This document shows, piece after piece, positions 1 through 8,651 of a stretch of DNA of 64,000 nucleotides (positions are counted from its first letter, which is position 1; the number at the start of each line of letters is the position of its first letter). Source of the DNA: Aliivibrio fischeri (GTDB taxonomy: Bacteria > Pseudomonadota > Gammaproteobacteria > Enterobacterales > Vibrionaceae); contig NZ_WOBR01000007.1 of the NCBI RefSeq assembly GCF_009727955.1, positions 161,329 to 225,328 on the forward strand, in the 5' to 3' direction. A program made the position numbers and the translations under genes. The notes beneath the pieces are model-generated. The model was not told where the DNA came from. It worked only from the letters and a program-made list of their open reading frames with translations, and made no database searches.

Positions 1-681
1 CTTATTCACGAGTTAGATCCTCGTCCTGGTAACCGTGTTATTGATACTGAAACTGAGTACGTTATTCCTGATGTTTCTGTATTCAAACATAATGGAAAAT
101 GGGTTGTAACCATTAATCCTGACAGTGTTCCTCGCTTAAAAGTAAACGCAGAATATGCGGCTCTTGGTAAGACAATGGGCAATACTCCAGATGGGCAATT
201 CATTCGTACCAATTTGCAAGAGGCAAAGTGGTTAATTAAGAGCTTAGAGAGCAGAAACGAGACGCTGCTCAAAGTTGCACGTTGTATAGTTGAACATCAA
301 CAAGATTTCTTCGAATATGGTGAAGAAGCAATGAAACCTATGGTTTTAAATGACATCGCATTAGATGTCGATATGCACGAATCCACCATATCACGAGTAA
401 CAACACAGAAGTTCATGCATACCCCTCGAGGTATTTTTGAATTGAAATATTTCTTCTCTAGTCATGTTAGTACGGATAATGGTGGTGAATGTTCATCTAC
501 AGCAATCCGAGCACTAGTGAAAAAATTGGTTGCGGCTGAGAATCAAGCGAAGCCGTTAAGTGATAGTAAAATTGCAACCTTACTGGCTGAGCAAGGGATC
601 CAAGTAGCACGCCGTACCATTGCTAAATATCGTGAATCACTTGGTATCGCACCATCAAATCAGCGTAAGCGTTTACTTTAA
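1..681 (+). CDS. rpoN: RNA polymerase sigma-54 factor, C-terminal part
   Basis: This is the 3' end of rpoN; the reading frame is open from base 1, so the N-terminal activator-interacting region and most of the core-binding region lie outside the window. About 226 residues are visible. They include the end of the core-binding domain, a helix-turn-helix region (around the segment reading [13 protein letters not shown]) and the near-C-terminal RpoN box [10 protein letters not shown], which contacts the -24 promoter element. Sigma-54 directs RNA polymerase to -24/-12 promoters that need AAA+ activators; in vibrios these include flagellar, nitrogen and quorum-sensing genes. It is followed after 19 bp by hpf, the usual order in gammaproteobacteria. 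Family assignment is certain; only truncation by the window is unusual. Confidence 0.97.
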   Translation, partial: LIHELDPRPGNRVIDTETEYVIPDVSVFKHNGKWVVTINPDSVPRLKVNAEYAALGKTMGNTPDGQFIRTNLQEAKWLIKSLESRNETLLKVARCIVEHQQDFFEYGEEAMKPMVLNDIALDVDMHESTISRVTTQKFMHTPRGIFELKYFFSSHVSTDNGGECSSTAIRALVKKLVAAENQAKPLSDSKIATLLAEQGIQVARRTIAKYRESLGIAPSNQRKRLL

Positions 682-700
682 TTAATTAAAAGGAAGTGTT

Positions 701-988
701 ATGCAAATAAACATCGCAGGTCAAAACGTCGAACTAACCGATAGCCTTCGTGAGTATGTGAATACCAAATTCCAAAAATTAGAGCGTTTTTTTGAACACA
801 TTAATAATGTGCATGTTGTATTAAAATTAGAAAAAGTACAGCATGTAGCAGAAGCAACACTTCACGTAAATCAAGGTGACATACACGCTCATTCTGACGC
901 AGAAGATATGTATGCAGCTATTGATGGTTTGGTTGATAAATTGATCCGCCAACTCAATAAACATAAAGAAAAACTAAGTAGTCATTAA
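701..988 (+). CDS. hpf: Ribosome hibernation promoting factor, short form
   Basis: A 95-residue protein of the YfiA/HPF family, full length for the short form. It begins with the typical MQINIAGQNVELTDSLREYV and keeps the beta-alpha-beta fold with a basic C-terminal helix (KLIRQLNKHKEKLSSH). In the family, short HPF binds the decoding centre of the 30S subunit and, together with RMF, promotes 100S ribosome dimers in stationary phase. An AAGGAAG ribosome binding site lies 7-8 bases before the ATG. It sits between rpoN and ptsN, the conserved place for this gene. No oddities seen. Confidence 0.96.
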   Translation: MQINIAGQNVELTDSLREYVNTKFQKLERFFEHINNVHVVLKLEKVQHVAEATLHVNQGDIHAHSDAEDMYAAIDGLVDKLIRQLNKHKEKLSSH

Positions 989-989
989 C

Positions 990-1433
990 ATGCAATTAAG
1001 CACCATTCTTTCATTGGATTGCACGAAAAGTGCAGTCCAATGCACAAGCAAAAAGCGCGCATTAGAACTTATTAGTGAGATTGCCGCACCTCAAATTGGT
1101 CAAAGTCCTCAAGAACTTTTTGAAAGCTTATTAAACCGAGAAAAAATGGGAAGTACTGGTATAGGTAATGGAATAGCTATCCCCCATGGCCGTATGTTCA
1201 ATTGTGATAATGCCGTAGCTGTACTTATCCAATGCCAAGAACCCATCGAATTTGATGCTATTGATAATCGTCCTGTTGATATTCTTTTTGCACTTCTCGT
1301 TCCCGATGAACAATGTAAGCTTCATCTAAAAACACTTTCTAGTGTTGCTGAAAAACTCAATGATAAACAAGTACTGCGTCAGCTTCGTCATGCGGAAAAT
1401 GATGACGAGCTTTATCAAATCATCACATCTTAG
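990..1433 (+). CDS. ptsN: Nitrogen-regulatory PTS enzyme IIA (EIIA-Ntr)
   Basis: A 147-residue PTS EIIA type-2 domain protein. The phosphorylated histidine is His66 in the motif GIAIPHGRM. EIIA-Ntr receives phosphate from NPr (encoded two genes downstream) in the EI-Ntr/NPr/EIIA-Ntr relay, which transports no sugar but regulates potassium uptake, the sensor KdpD and other targets. The ATG begins one base after the hpf stop codon, which suggests translational coupling. Length and motif match the family, so the assignment is secure; downstream targets in this organism cannot be read from the sequence. Confidence 0.96.
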   Translation: MQLSTILSLDCTKSAVQCTSKKRALELISEIAAPQIGQSPQELFESLLNREKMGSTGIGNGIAIPHGRMFNCDNAVAVLIQCQEPIEFDAIDNRPVDILFALLVPDEQCKLHLKTLSSVAEKLNDKQVLRQLRHAENDDELYQIITS

Positions 1434-1457
1434 CCATCTCTTTTTAAGGTCATAATA

Positions 1458-2312
1458 ATGAAACTCATGGTAGTTAGCGGAAGCTCTGGAGCAGGTAAAT
1501 CTGTCGCTTTACGTGTATTAGAAGATCTTGGTTATTATTGTGTTGATAATTTACCGATTGATTTACTCACGCAATTTGTAGAATCAATTCAGCATAGCAG
1601 CCAAAATGTTGCTGTCAGTGTTGATATCCGCAACCTACCTAAAGATCCGGCATTATTAAAGAACACCTTAGCGCTATTAAAGAAAACACATGACGTTACG
1701 GTTATCTTTTTAGATGCTGAAGATAAAGAGCTAATTAAGCGCTACAGCGAAACTCGCCGCTTGCACCCACTCTCTTTAATTGGAGAACAGTGCTCTTTAG
1801 AGCAAGCCGTCACACTTGAGAAAAGCATTTTAAGTGACTATAGAGAAGAAGCCGATCTTGTTTTAGATACCACAACAAAATCTATTCATGATTTAAGTGA
1901 AACCCTGCGTTCACGGATCCTAGGTCGAGAATCTAAAGAGTTGGTGATGGTATTTGAATCTTTTGGTTTTAAGCACGGTTTACCCACCGACGCTGATTAT
2001 GTTTTTGATGTACGCTTCTTACCTAACCCTCATTGGGAGCCAAGTTTACGTCCAATGACAGGATTAGATAAACCTGTTGCTGACTATCTAGCAAAGCATA
2101 CAGAAGTCATTCAACTTAAAGAACAAATCCAACAATTTTTGACAACTTGGTTACCTGCTCTTGAAAAAAACAATCGCAGTTATTTAACCGTAGCCATTGG
2201 TTGTACTGGCGGACAGCACCGCTCTGTTTATATTACTCAACAATTAGGGGAATACTTTAAACAGCAAGGTAAACAAGTTCAGATCCGTCATAAAACCCTA
2301 GAAAGACATTAA
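1458..2312 (+). CDS. rapZ: RNase adapter protein RapZ
   Basis: A 284-residue protein with an N-terminal Walker A motif GSSGAGKS at residues 8-15 and a C-terminal domain with the conserved segment [12 protein letters not shown] near residues 248-259. In enterobacteria RapZ binds the small RNA GlmZ and delivers it to RNase E, controlling glucosamine-6-phosphate synthase (glmS) and thus cell-envelope precursor supply; its C-terminal domain binds RNA and glucosamine-6-phosphate. It lies between ptsN and npr, as in E. coli. Whether the GlmZ pathway operates the same way here is inferred. Confidence 0.96.
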   Translation: MKLMVVSGSSGAGKSVALRVLEDLGYYCVDNLPIDLLTQFVESIQHSSQNVAVSVDIRNLPKDPALLKNTLALLKKTHDVTVIFLDAEDKELIKRYSETRRLHPLSLIGEQCSLEQAVTLEKSILSDYREEADLVLDTTTKSIHDLSETLRSRILGRESKELVMVFESFGFKHGLPTDADYVFDVRFLPNPHWEPSLRPMTGLDKPVADYLAKHTEVIQLKEQIQQFLTTWLPALEKNNRSYLTVAIGCTGGQHRSVYITQQLGEYFKQQGKQVQIRHKTLERH

Positions 2313-2330
2313 TATTAAAGAGCCTTAACT

Positions 2331-2609
2331 ATGCCAATCTCATCTCGCCACTTATTAATAAAAAATCGATTAGGTTTGCATGCTCGTGCCGCAATAAAAT
2401 TAGTTGAGATGGCACAAAGCTTTGATGCTGTCATTACCTTAACGAATGAAGAGAATACTCAAGCAACCGCAGATGGTGTCATGGGGCTTTTAATGCTCGA
2501 TTCATCACAAGGGCAATACGTTGATGTATCCGCTGATGGGATTGATGCAGAGCAAGCACTCAATGCCATTTGTGAACTTATTGAAGCGGGTTTTGATGAA
2601 GATGAGTAG
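2331..2609 (+). CDS. ptsO: Phosphocarrier protein NPr (nitrogen PTS HPr)
   Basis: A 92-residue HPr-like protein, also called npr. The phosphate-accepting histidine is His17 in the segment RLGLHARAA, typical of the HPr fold. NPr carries phosphate from EI-Ntr (PtsP, not in this window) to EIIA-Ntr encoded two genes upstream. It is the last gene of the rpoN-hpf-ptsN-rapZ-npr operon. Its C-terminus is acidic (AGFDEDE). A short hairpin overlaps its stop codon. Confidence 0.95.
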   Translation: MPISSRHLLIKNRLGLHARAAIKLVEMAQSFDAVITLTNEENTQATADGVMGLLMLDSSQGQYVDVSADGIDAEQALNAICELIEAGFDEDE

Positions 2610-2621
2610 ATAATACTCATC
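2601..2621 (+). other. Hairpin overlapping the npr stop codon
   Basis: Perfect 8-bp inverted repeat, GATGAGTA and TACTCATC around a 5-base loop, spanning the stop codon of npr. No U-tract follows, so it does not look like an intrinsic terminator alone; it may protect the 3' end of the operon transcript or be chance. Confidence 0.35.
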
Positions 2622-2759
2622 TCAACACCTGTTTAACTCAATCCTTACAAAATTCACTTATCGTGCCTTCCAAATTGCGTTACTATTCAGCCCATTATCT
2701 AATCTAGATTGTCTATACTCATTATTCGAGTTAGAAATCGGTTTTCTATGGGGGAGAGT

Positions 2760-4115
2760 ATGCAAGAGCTACAAGATTTCGATCAAACCCATCAAACTCT
2801 TCAAGAAGTATCTAATGCACTTGATAGTGGGATGTTTGTCCATGTTCGTCGTTTATTACAAGACATGGAACCCGAGGATATTGCCCATCTATTAGAAGCT
2901 TCGCCCAGAAAAAGCCGTAACGTATTATGGCAGTTAACCGATCCTGAAGATTATGGTGAGATCCTTGATGAGCTATCTGAAGATGTAAAAGATGGCATCG
3001 TCTCTCAAATGGCTCCAGAAAGCATTGCTGAAGCAACTGAAGGCATGGAGACAGATGATGTCGCTTACGTTCTTCGTAGCTTACCTGACGATGTCTCTCG
3101 TGAAGTATTAAGTCAAATGGATACGGTTGATCGCTTCCGCGTTGAAACCGCCCTATCATACCCAGAAGACACTGCTGGCGGTATGATGAATACCGACTTC
3201 ATTACAATTCGTGCAGATGTCGAGATCGATGTTGTTCTTCGTTACCTTCGCATGAAAGGTGAATTACCAGAAGCCACCGATGCACTGTATGTATTAGATG
3301 AGGAAAGCCGCTTAATCGGTCATTTATCTTTAACTACGATTCTTACTGCCCAACCAGATGTTCTTGTCAGTGATGTAATGGAAGATGCCGATGAAGCGAT
3401 TCCTGTAAATACGGATGACGGTGAAGTTGCTAATTTATTTGAACGTCGTAATTGGGTTTCTGCACCAGTTGTTGATGAAAATAATTTACTCTTAGGTCGT
3501 ATCACTATCGATGATGTTGTCGATGTTATTCGTGAAGATGCTGAGCACTCAATGATGAGTATGGCCGGTATGGATGACGAAGAAGATACCTTTGCACCAG
3601 TTGTAAAATCAGCACGTCGTCGTAGTGTTTGGCTTGGTATGAATGTACTTGCAGCACTTGCTGCCGCATCGGTTTCAAACATGTTTGAAGCAACCTTAGC
3701 CCAAATGGCTTCTATTGCAGTCTTAATGACAATCGTACCATCAATGGGTGGCGTGGCTGGTAACCAAACTGTTGCTCTGGTTATTCGTGGTTTAGCGGTG
3801 GGTCATATCGGTGACAGTAACAAAAAAGAACTGCTTATGAAGGAAGCCGGGATCGGCATCTTAAATGGTATTCTTTGGGCTGCTATCATTGGGGGCATTG
3901 TGATGGTTTGGAAAGGTGACATCATGCTTGGTGCTATTATATCTGCAGCTATGTTGGTTAATCTTACTGTAGCGGGTGTTGCTGGTGTATCGATTCCTTT
4001 GATTCTTAAAAAGATGAATATCGATCCTGCCTTAGCTGGTGGTATGGCATTAACAACCATTACCGATGTTATCGGTCTATTTGCTTTCCTTGGTTTAGCA
4101 ACTATCCTGATGTAA
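2760..4115 (+). CDS. mgtE: Magnesium transporter MgtE
   Basis: Homodimeric Mg2+ channel/transporter of the inner membrane. The acidic N-domain of superhelical repeats (EPEDIAHLLE, PEDYGEILDEL) comes first, then a pair of CBS domains (about residues 130-255), then five transmembrane helices with the conserved pore-region segments PSMGGVAGNQ and TDVIGLF. In the family the cytosolic domains bind Mg2+ and close the pore when Mg2+ is plentiful. The start chosen is the ATG at 2760, which follows a GGGGGAGAG ribosome site and gives 451 residues, the usual length; an in-frame TTG at 2709 and an ATG at 2748 would extend it. A shared terminator follows. Confidence 0.94.
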   Translation: MQELQDFDQTHQTLQEVSNALDSGMFVHVRRLLQDMEPEDIAHLLEASPRKSRNVLWQLTDPEDYGEILDELSEDVKDGIVSQMAPESIAEATEGMETDDVAYVLRSLPDDVSREVLSQMDTVDRFRVETALSYPEDTAGGMMNTDFITIRADVEIDVVLRYLRMKGELPEATDALYVLDEESRLIGHLSLTTILTAQPDVLVSDVMEDADEAIPVNTDDGEVANLFERRNWVSAPVVDENNLLLGRITIDDVVDVIREDAEHSMMSMAGMDDEEDTFAPVVKSARRRSVWLGMNVLAALAAASVSNMFEATLAQMASIAVLMTIVPSMGGVAGNQTVALVIRGLAVGHIGDSNKKELLMKEAGIGILNGILWAAIIGGIVMVWKGDIMLGAIISAAMLVNLTVAGVAGVSIPLILKKMNIDPALAGGMALTTITDVIGLFAFLGLATILM

Positions 4116-4136
4116 TTTTGATTTTTTACATGACAT

Positions 4137-4180
4137 AAAAAAAGCGCGCTCTCATTTAATGATTGCGCGCTTTTTTCTTT
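4137..4180. terminator. Bidirectional terminator between mgtE and pmbA
   Basis: GC-rich stem GCGCGC (4145-4150) and GCGCGC (4166-4171), with A-runs on the left and T-runs on the right, so it forms a Rho-independent terminator on either strand. It sits between the convergent genes mgtE (+) and pmbA (-). Confidence 0.9.
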
Positions 4181-4200
4181 ATGCTTTATTCGTGTTACGG

Positions 4201-5544
4201 CTACTGACCAGCAATCTTCATTGATTCAATTAAAATAGAACCTGTTTGAATTTGAGAACGTGTTTCTACATCATTACCCACTGCAACAATATTGTGATAC
4301 ATGTCAGCAAGGTTACCCGCAATGGTAATTTCAGAGACAGGATATTGAATTTCACCATTCTCAACCCAAAAACCGGCAGCTCCACGAGAGTAATCACCCG
4401 TGACCGTATTCACACCTTGCCCCATAAGCTCAGTCACTAAAAGACCTGTACCCATGGTTTTCAGCATTTGCTCAAAGCTTTGACCTGTTGATTTAACAAA
4501 CCAGTTATGGATACCACCAGCATGACCTGTTGGTGTCATGTTTAATTTACGTGCAGCATAGCTGGTTAGTAGATACGTAGCTAATACACCATCGGTAATG
4601 ATTTCACGGTCTTGAGTGTACAAACCTTCACTATCAAATGGACTACTTGCCAGCCCTTTTAAAATATGTGGACGCTCACTTACATTAAACCACTCAGGTA
4701 AAATCTTCTCATTTAACTTATCAAGCATAAATGTCGATTTACGGTACAAGTTAGCACCACTAATCGCCATAACTAGGTGCCCTAATAAGCCCGTAGCAAC
4801 GTCTGCAGCAAACATTACAGGTACTTTCATAGTATCTAGCTTTTTAGCATCTAAACGACTTACTGTGCGTTTTGCGGCTTCTAAACCTACTTTTTTAGCA
4901 TCCCATAAATCATCACGATGACGAGCAACGGTATAGCTGTAATCACGTTCCATATCGCCATTTTTATCAACACCAATTACGCTACAGCTAATGCTTTGGC
5001 GGCTAGATGGGTAACTTGCCAACATACCATGACTGTTACCATATACCTTAATGCCATAATGACTATCATAGCTTGCACCATCACTTTGTTTAATTGATGA
5101 GTGATATTCTAAAGCCGCTTGCTCAGCTTCAATCGCTTTTTGCGCAGCATAGTCTGGCTCTGGTTCATCAGGATGAAATAAATCCAAATCTGGAATATTT
5201 TTCGCCATTAATTCTTTTGGCGCAGGACCTGAAAACGGGTCTTCTGATGTGTAGTTTGCAATATCAAGTGCTGCAGCAACCGTTTGTTGAATCGCTTTAT
5301 CACTTAAATCAGATGTTGATGCGCTTCCTTTACGATGACCACGGTATACAGTGATGCCTAACGCACCATCACGGTTAAATTCAACATTCTCAACCTCACC
5401 CATAAGTGTTGATACACTAATGCCCGTCGTTTTTGTAATAGCAACTTCTGCTGCACTTGCATGCTGTGTAGCCATGTCTAAAGCTTTAGCTACCGCTGCT
5501 TCGAGTTCAATTTTTTGATTCATCATTTGCTGTTTTGCGCCCAT
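4201..5544 (-). CDS. pmbA: Metalloprotease TldD/E family protein PmbA (TldE)
   Basis: A 447-residue TldE/PmbA subunit. TldD and TldE form a heterodimeric zinc protease that matures microcin B17 and degrades CcdA in E. coli. TldE itself has no HExxxH metal site, and none is seen here; the partner TldD is encoded at 6280-7725. Recognisable conserved segments include [12 protein letters not shown] and [15 protein letters not shown] near the C-terminus. Two in-frame downstream ATGs (encoding MMNQKIEL) make the exact start uncertain by six or seven residues. It is divergent from yjgA, as in other vibrios and E. coli. Confidence 0.94.
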   Translation of the reverse strand: MGAKQQMMNQKIELEAAVAKALDMATQHASAAEVAITKTTGISVSTLMGEVENVEFNRDGALGITVYRGHRKGSASTSDLSDKAIQQTVAAALDIANYTSEDPFSGPAPKELMAKNIPDLDLFHPDEPEPDYAAQKAIEAEQAALEYHSSIKQSDGASYDSHYGIKVYGNSHGMLASYPSSRQSISCSVIGVDKNGDMERDYSYTVARHRDDLWDAKKVGLEAAKRTVSRLDAKKLDTMKVPVMFAADVATGLLGHLVMAISGANLYRKSTFMLDKLNEKILPEWFNVSERPHILKGLASSPFDSEGLYTQDREIITDGVLATYLLTSYAARKLNMTPTGHAGGIHNWFVKSTGQSFEQMLKTMGTGLLVTELMGQGVNTVTGDYSRGAAGFWVENGEIQYPVSEITIAGNLADMYHNIVAVGNDVETRSQIQTGSILIESMKIAGQ

Positions 5545-5622
5545 AACATCTGACTAAATAGATACATTTTTACTAGAATAACATTCTATGTGATAAATTT
5601 GCGCCCAATTATTCATTTATCT

Positions 5623-5631
5623 TGCTAAAAT
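5623..5631 (+). promoter_or_regulatory. Extended -10 promoter candidate for yjgA
   Basis: TGCTAAAAT gives an extended -10 (TGn followed by TAAAAT) about 30 bases before the yjgA start. No good -35 at standard spacing is seen. Assigned from the match alone. Confidence 0.4.
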
Positions 5632-5662
5632 AGAGTCAATCACCCATTAAAGAATGAAGATC

Positions 5663-6193
5663 ATGGCAAGAAAAAATCAGAAAGCTCCTTGGGAAGAGGA
5701 AGAAGAGATCATCTGGGTAAGTAAGACCGAGATGAAAAACGACATGGAAGACTTACAAAAATTGGGCGAAGAGTTAGTTGGTTTAAAACCATCTGTTCTG
5801 GCTAAATTCCCTCTTTCAGATGATCTGAGAGAAGCAATCAATGACGCTCAACGTTTTAAAAATGAAGCGAAACGTCGTCAACTGCAATTCATTGGTAAGC
5901 TAATGCGTAATGAAGATCCAGAGCCTATCCAATTAGCTCTAGATAAAATTCGCAACAAGCACTCACAAGCAACAGCTGCACTTCATAAACTAGAAACACT
6001 TCGCGATCGTATGATTGAAGAAGGTGACGCAGTGATTGAAGAAGTAATGGCAAAATATCCTGATGCCGATCGTCAGCGTTTCCGCCAACTTGCGCGCCAA
6101 GCTAAAAAAGAAAAAGCATCGAACAAGCCACCAAAGGCGTTCCGTGAAATTTTCCAAATCTTAAAAGATCTGTACCTAAACGAAGATCTGTAA
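5663..6193 (+). CDS. darP: Ribosome biogenesis factor YjgA (DarP)
   Basis: A 176-residue, strongly charged helical protein of the YjgA/DUF615 family. The N-terminus [21 protein letters not shown] and the segment [21 protein letters not shown] are typical. In E. coli, DarP associates with late 50S precursors and helps maturation of the peptidyl transferase centre. The start at 5663 is preferred because GAAG lies about five bases upstream and because it matches the usual vibrio N-terminus; an ATG nine bases upstream is also in frame. The gene stands alone, divergent from pmbA and ended by a shared terminator. Confidence 0.93.
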   Translation: MARKNQKAPWEEEEEIIWVSKTEMKNDMEDLQKLGEELVGLKPSVLAKFPLSDDLREAINDAQRFKNEAKRRQLQFIGKLMRNEDPEPIQLALDKIRNKHSQATAALHKLETLRDRMIEEGDAVIEEVMAKYPDADRQRFRQLARQAKKEKASNKPPKAFREIFQILKDLYLNEDL

Positions 6194-6220
6194 TTCTTTT
6201 GAATGCATATTTTTGTTAAT

Positions 6221-6260
6221 AAAAAAGCCAAGCATCTTAATGATCCTTGGCTCTTTTTTT
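6221..6260. terminator. Bidirectional terminator between yjgA and tldD
   Basis: Stem GCCAAG (6227-6232) and CTTGGC (6246-6251), flanked by six A on the left and seven T on the right. It terminates both yjgA (+) and tldD (-), which converge here. Confidence 0.9.
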
Positions 6261-6279
6261 ATTCATTTCGTTGTCAGTA

Positions 6280-7725
6280 TTACTCTGTACCACCAACCGT
6301 TAACGCATCTAGTTTAAGCGTAGGTTGACCAACACCAACAGGTACGCTCTGACCAGCTTTGCCACATACACCTACACCACGGTCGAGTGATAAATCATTA
6401 CCAACCATCGAGATTTGCTGCATTGCTTCAATGCCTGAACCAATTAATGTCGCCCCTTTTACTGGACGGGTAATTTTACCATCTTCAATTAAATACGCTT
6501 CTGATGCTGAGAAAACAAACTTACCAGAGGTAATATCTACTTGGCCACCACCAAAATTAGGTGCATAAATACCTTTTTTAACCGTTGAGATGATTTCTTC
6601 AGGTGCATACTCACCAGGCAGCATATAAGTATTTGTCATGCGAGGCATTGGTAAATGTGCATAAGACTCTCGACGGCCATTACCGGTAGGTGCAACACCC
6701 ATTAATCGAGCATTAAGCTTATCCTGCATGTAGCCTTTTAATACACCATTTTCAATTAGTGTATTGTATTGCCCAGGAACACCTTCATCATCAACATTTA
6801 ATGACCCACGACGATCAACCATAGTGCCATCGTCAACAATAGTACATGCAGAAGACGTTACTTTCTCACCAACTTTACCAGCAAATACTGACGAACCTTT
6901 ACGGTTAAAGTCACCTTCAAGACCATGCCCTACTGCTTCATGCAATAAAACTCCCGGCCAACCAGAACCAAGAACTACAGGCATCATACCTGCAGGTGCT
7001 GCGTCAGCATCAAGATTAACTAAAGCTTGGCGTATCGCCTCATCAGCAAACTCTAGCGCAATAGATTTACCACTGATTTCCGTTAAGAAATAATCATAAC
7101 CATAGCGGCCACCACCACCAGCACTACCACGTTCACGCTTATCACCACGCTGAACTAATACGCTAATAGAAAGACGTACCAATGGACGAATATCGGCAGC
7201 ATAGGTGCCATCTAAAGCAGCAACAAGCATTTGCTCATAGACACCACTAATGCTTGCAGACACTTCTTGAACTAGTGGCTCTTTCGCTCGAATATAAGCG
7301 TCGATCTCTTCAAGCAATGCGATCTTCTGTTGCTTATCTAAACTATTTAACGGATTTACAGGCTGATAAAATTGAGGAATAGACTGCGATGAGAATGCCT
7401 TAACTTTGCCTTCACCACCTTGCTGAACGATACCACGAGCCGCTTTAGCACTCTGAGTTAATGCTTCAAGGTTAATCTGATCTGAATAAGCAAACCCTGT
7501 TTTTTCTCCAGCAACAGCTCGAATACCTACACCACGATCTATATTAAAAGACCCGTCTTTAATAATACTGTCTTCAAGTACCAATGACTCATGCCAACAT
7601 GATTGAAAGTAGATATCAGCGTAGTCTACGTCTCGTTTTGCGATGGTGCTTAAGGTCTGAGACAGTTCCTGCTGACCGATCCCTGCTTGACTCAATAAGG
7701 ATTGTTCTACTTCTTGCAAACTCAT
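6280..7725 (-). CDS. tldD: Metalloprotease TldD
   Basis: A 481-residue TldD protein, the catalytic subunit of the TldD/TldE zinc protease. The metal-binding HExxxH motif is present as [11 protein letters not shown], with His262, Glu263 and His267. In E. coli the complex removes the leader of microcin B17 and degrades the antitoxin CcdA by processive endoproteolysis inside the hollow heterodimer. The TldE partner gene lies 0.7 kb away but in a separate transcription unit. A terminator lies between the upstream nit gene and tldD, so tldD probably has its own promoter in the 48 bp before its start. Confidence 0.96.
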   Translation of the reverse strand: MSLQEVEQSLLSQAGIGQQELSQTLSTIAKRDVDYADIYFQSCWHESLVLEDSIIKDGSFNIDRGVGIRAVAGEKTGFAYSDQINLEALTQSAKAARGIVQQGGEGKVKAFSSQSIPQFYQPVNPLNSLDKQQKIALLEEIDAYIRAKEPLVQEVSASISGVYEQMLVAALDGTYAADIRPLVRLSISVLVQRGDKRERGSAGGGGRYGYDYFLTEISGKSIALEFADEAIRQALVNLDADAAPAGMMPVVLGSGWPGVLLHEAVGHGLEGDFNRKGSSVFAGKVGEKVTSSACTIVDDGTMVDRRGSLNVDDEGVPGQYNTLIENGVLKGYMQDKLNARLMGVAPTGNGRRESYAHLPMPRMTNTYMLPGEYAPEEIISTVKKGIYAPNFGGGQVDITSGKFVFSASEAYLIEDGKITRPVKGATLIGSGIEAMQQISMVGNDLSLDRGVGVCGKAGQSVPVGVGQPTLKLDALTVGGTE

Positions 7726-7773
7726 TAGGAATACTCTTTTTTAAGAATTTAAAATCTATCGTTTAATTATGAA

Positions 7774-7814
7774 GAAAAAAGAGTGAGTTTTATAGGCTAA
7801 ACTCACTCTTTTCT
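7774..7814 (-). terminator. Intrinsic terminator downstream of the nitrilase gene
   Basis: Long near-perfect inverted repeat: GAGTGAGTTT (7781-7790) pairs with AAACTCACTC (7799-7808), flanked by A-run and T-run on the two sides. On the - strand it immediately follows the nit stop codon and separates nit from tldD. Confidence 0.85.
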
Positions 7815-7818
7815 GTAT

Positions 7819-8637
7819 TTAAAGCAGATGACTGGTTAAACGAGCGTGTTCCGCTATAGGCATTTTTTTTCGGATTTGATTCATTTGCTCAAGGTCTATA
7901 TCAGCAATAATAACACCAGTTCCTTCTTGTTGTGCGGTCACTTTATTGCCCCACGGGTCTATAATCATTGAATGCCCCCATGTTTCGCGTCCAGCACCAT
8001 GTTTACCCCACTGCCCAGCAGCAAGTACCCAACACTGGGTCTCTATGGCTCTTGAGCGTAATAATATGTCCCAATGTGCATAGCCGGTGACTTTAGTAAA
8101 AGCCGCTGGAACAAGAATGATTTCAGCGCCCTGCTTACGTAATTCACTATACAACTGAGGAAAACGCACATCATAGCAAATAGATAGTCCAACTTTCCCA
8201 ATAGGCGTATCTACGACTTTAATGTCATTACCAGCCGTAAAAGTATCGGATTCTCGGTAACTCTGATGCCTATCTTCGACATCAACATCAAACATGTGCA
8301 ATTTATTGTAATGTTCGACTAAATGACCATTATCATCAAATACAAGGCTGGTCGTAGATAAACTGCCGTTTTCATTTCTTGTAGGGAATGAACCTATCAC
8401 AAGCCACAATTGATAATGACGAGCAAGCGCTGACAATTGGTCTTGTAATACACCTTTACCTACTGGCTCAGCATATCGCTCATAATCGTCTTTTTGCCCA
8501 AATACAATGCAATTTTCTGGAGTTAAAACTAACTTAGCGCCTTGTAGTTGTAGCCCTTTTAGTTTGAGTTTTAGCTGCTTAATATTCTCATCGGGCTCCG
8601 CTCCCGAAGTCATCTGAACAATACCAACTTTACTCAT
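7819..8637 (-). CDS. Carbon-nitrogen hydrolase (nitrilase superfamily, Nit/YbeM-like)
   Basis: A 272-residue nitrilase-superfamily amidase. The catalytic triad is visible: Glu41 in LTPENC, Lys112 in YNKLHMFD and Cys154 in LSICYDVRFP. The sequence is closest in pattern to the Nit1/NitFhit-like branch, in which enzymes of known function hydrolyse deaminated glutathione as a metabolite-repair step; that substrate is inferred from the family. It lies directly downstream of yhdP with 14 bp between them and is followed by a strong terminator, so it is probably the last gene of the mre-maf-rng-yhdP transcription group. Confidence 0.9.
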   Translation of the reverse strand: MSKVGIVQMTSGAEPDENIKQLKLKLKGLQLQGAKLVLTPENCIVFGQKDDYERYAEPVGKGVLQDQLSALARHYQLWLVIGSFPTRNENGSLSTTSLVFDDNGHLVEHYNKLHMFDVDVEDRHQSYRESDTFTAGNDIKVVDTPIGKVGLSICYDVRFPQLYSELRKQGAEIILVPAAFTKVTGYAHWDILLRSRAIETQCWVLAAGQWGKHGAGRETWGHSMIIDPWGNKVTAQQEGTGVIIADIDLEQMNQIRKKMPIAEHARLTSHLL

Positions 8638-8651
8638 AATACGTCCTTTTC

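Noticed and set aside
2812..3159. Long - strand open frame inside mgtE
   Set aside because: It is an antisense shadow of a well-conserved gene; no ribosome site or recognisable protein features.
4616..4921. + strand open frame inside pmbA (also those within tldD at 6764-7093 and yhdP at 8839-9222)
   Set aside because: Shadows opposite strongly conserved coding sequence, with compositions unlike real proteins.
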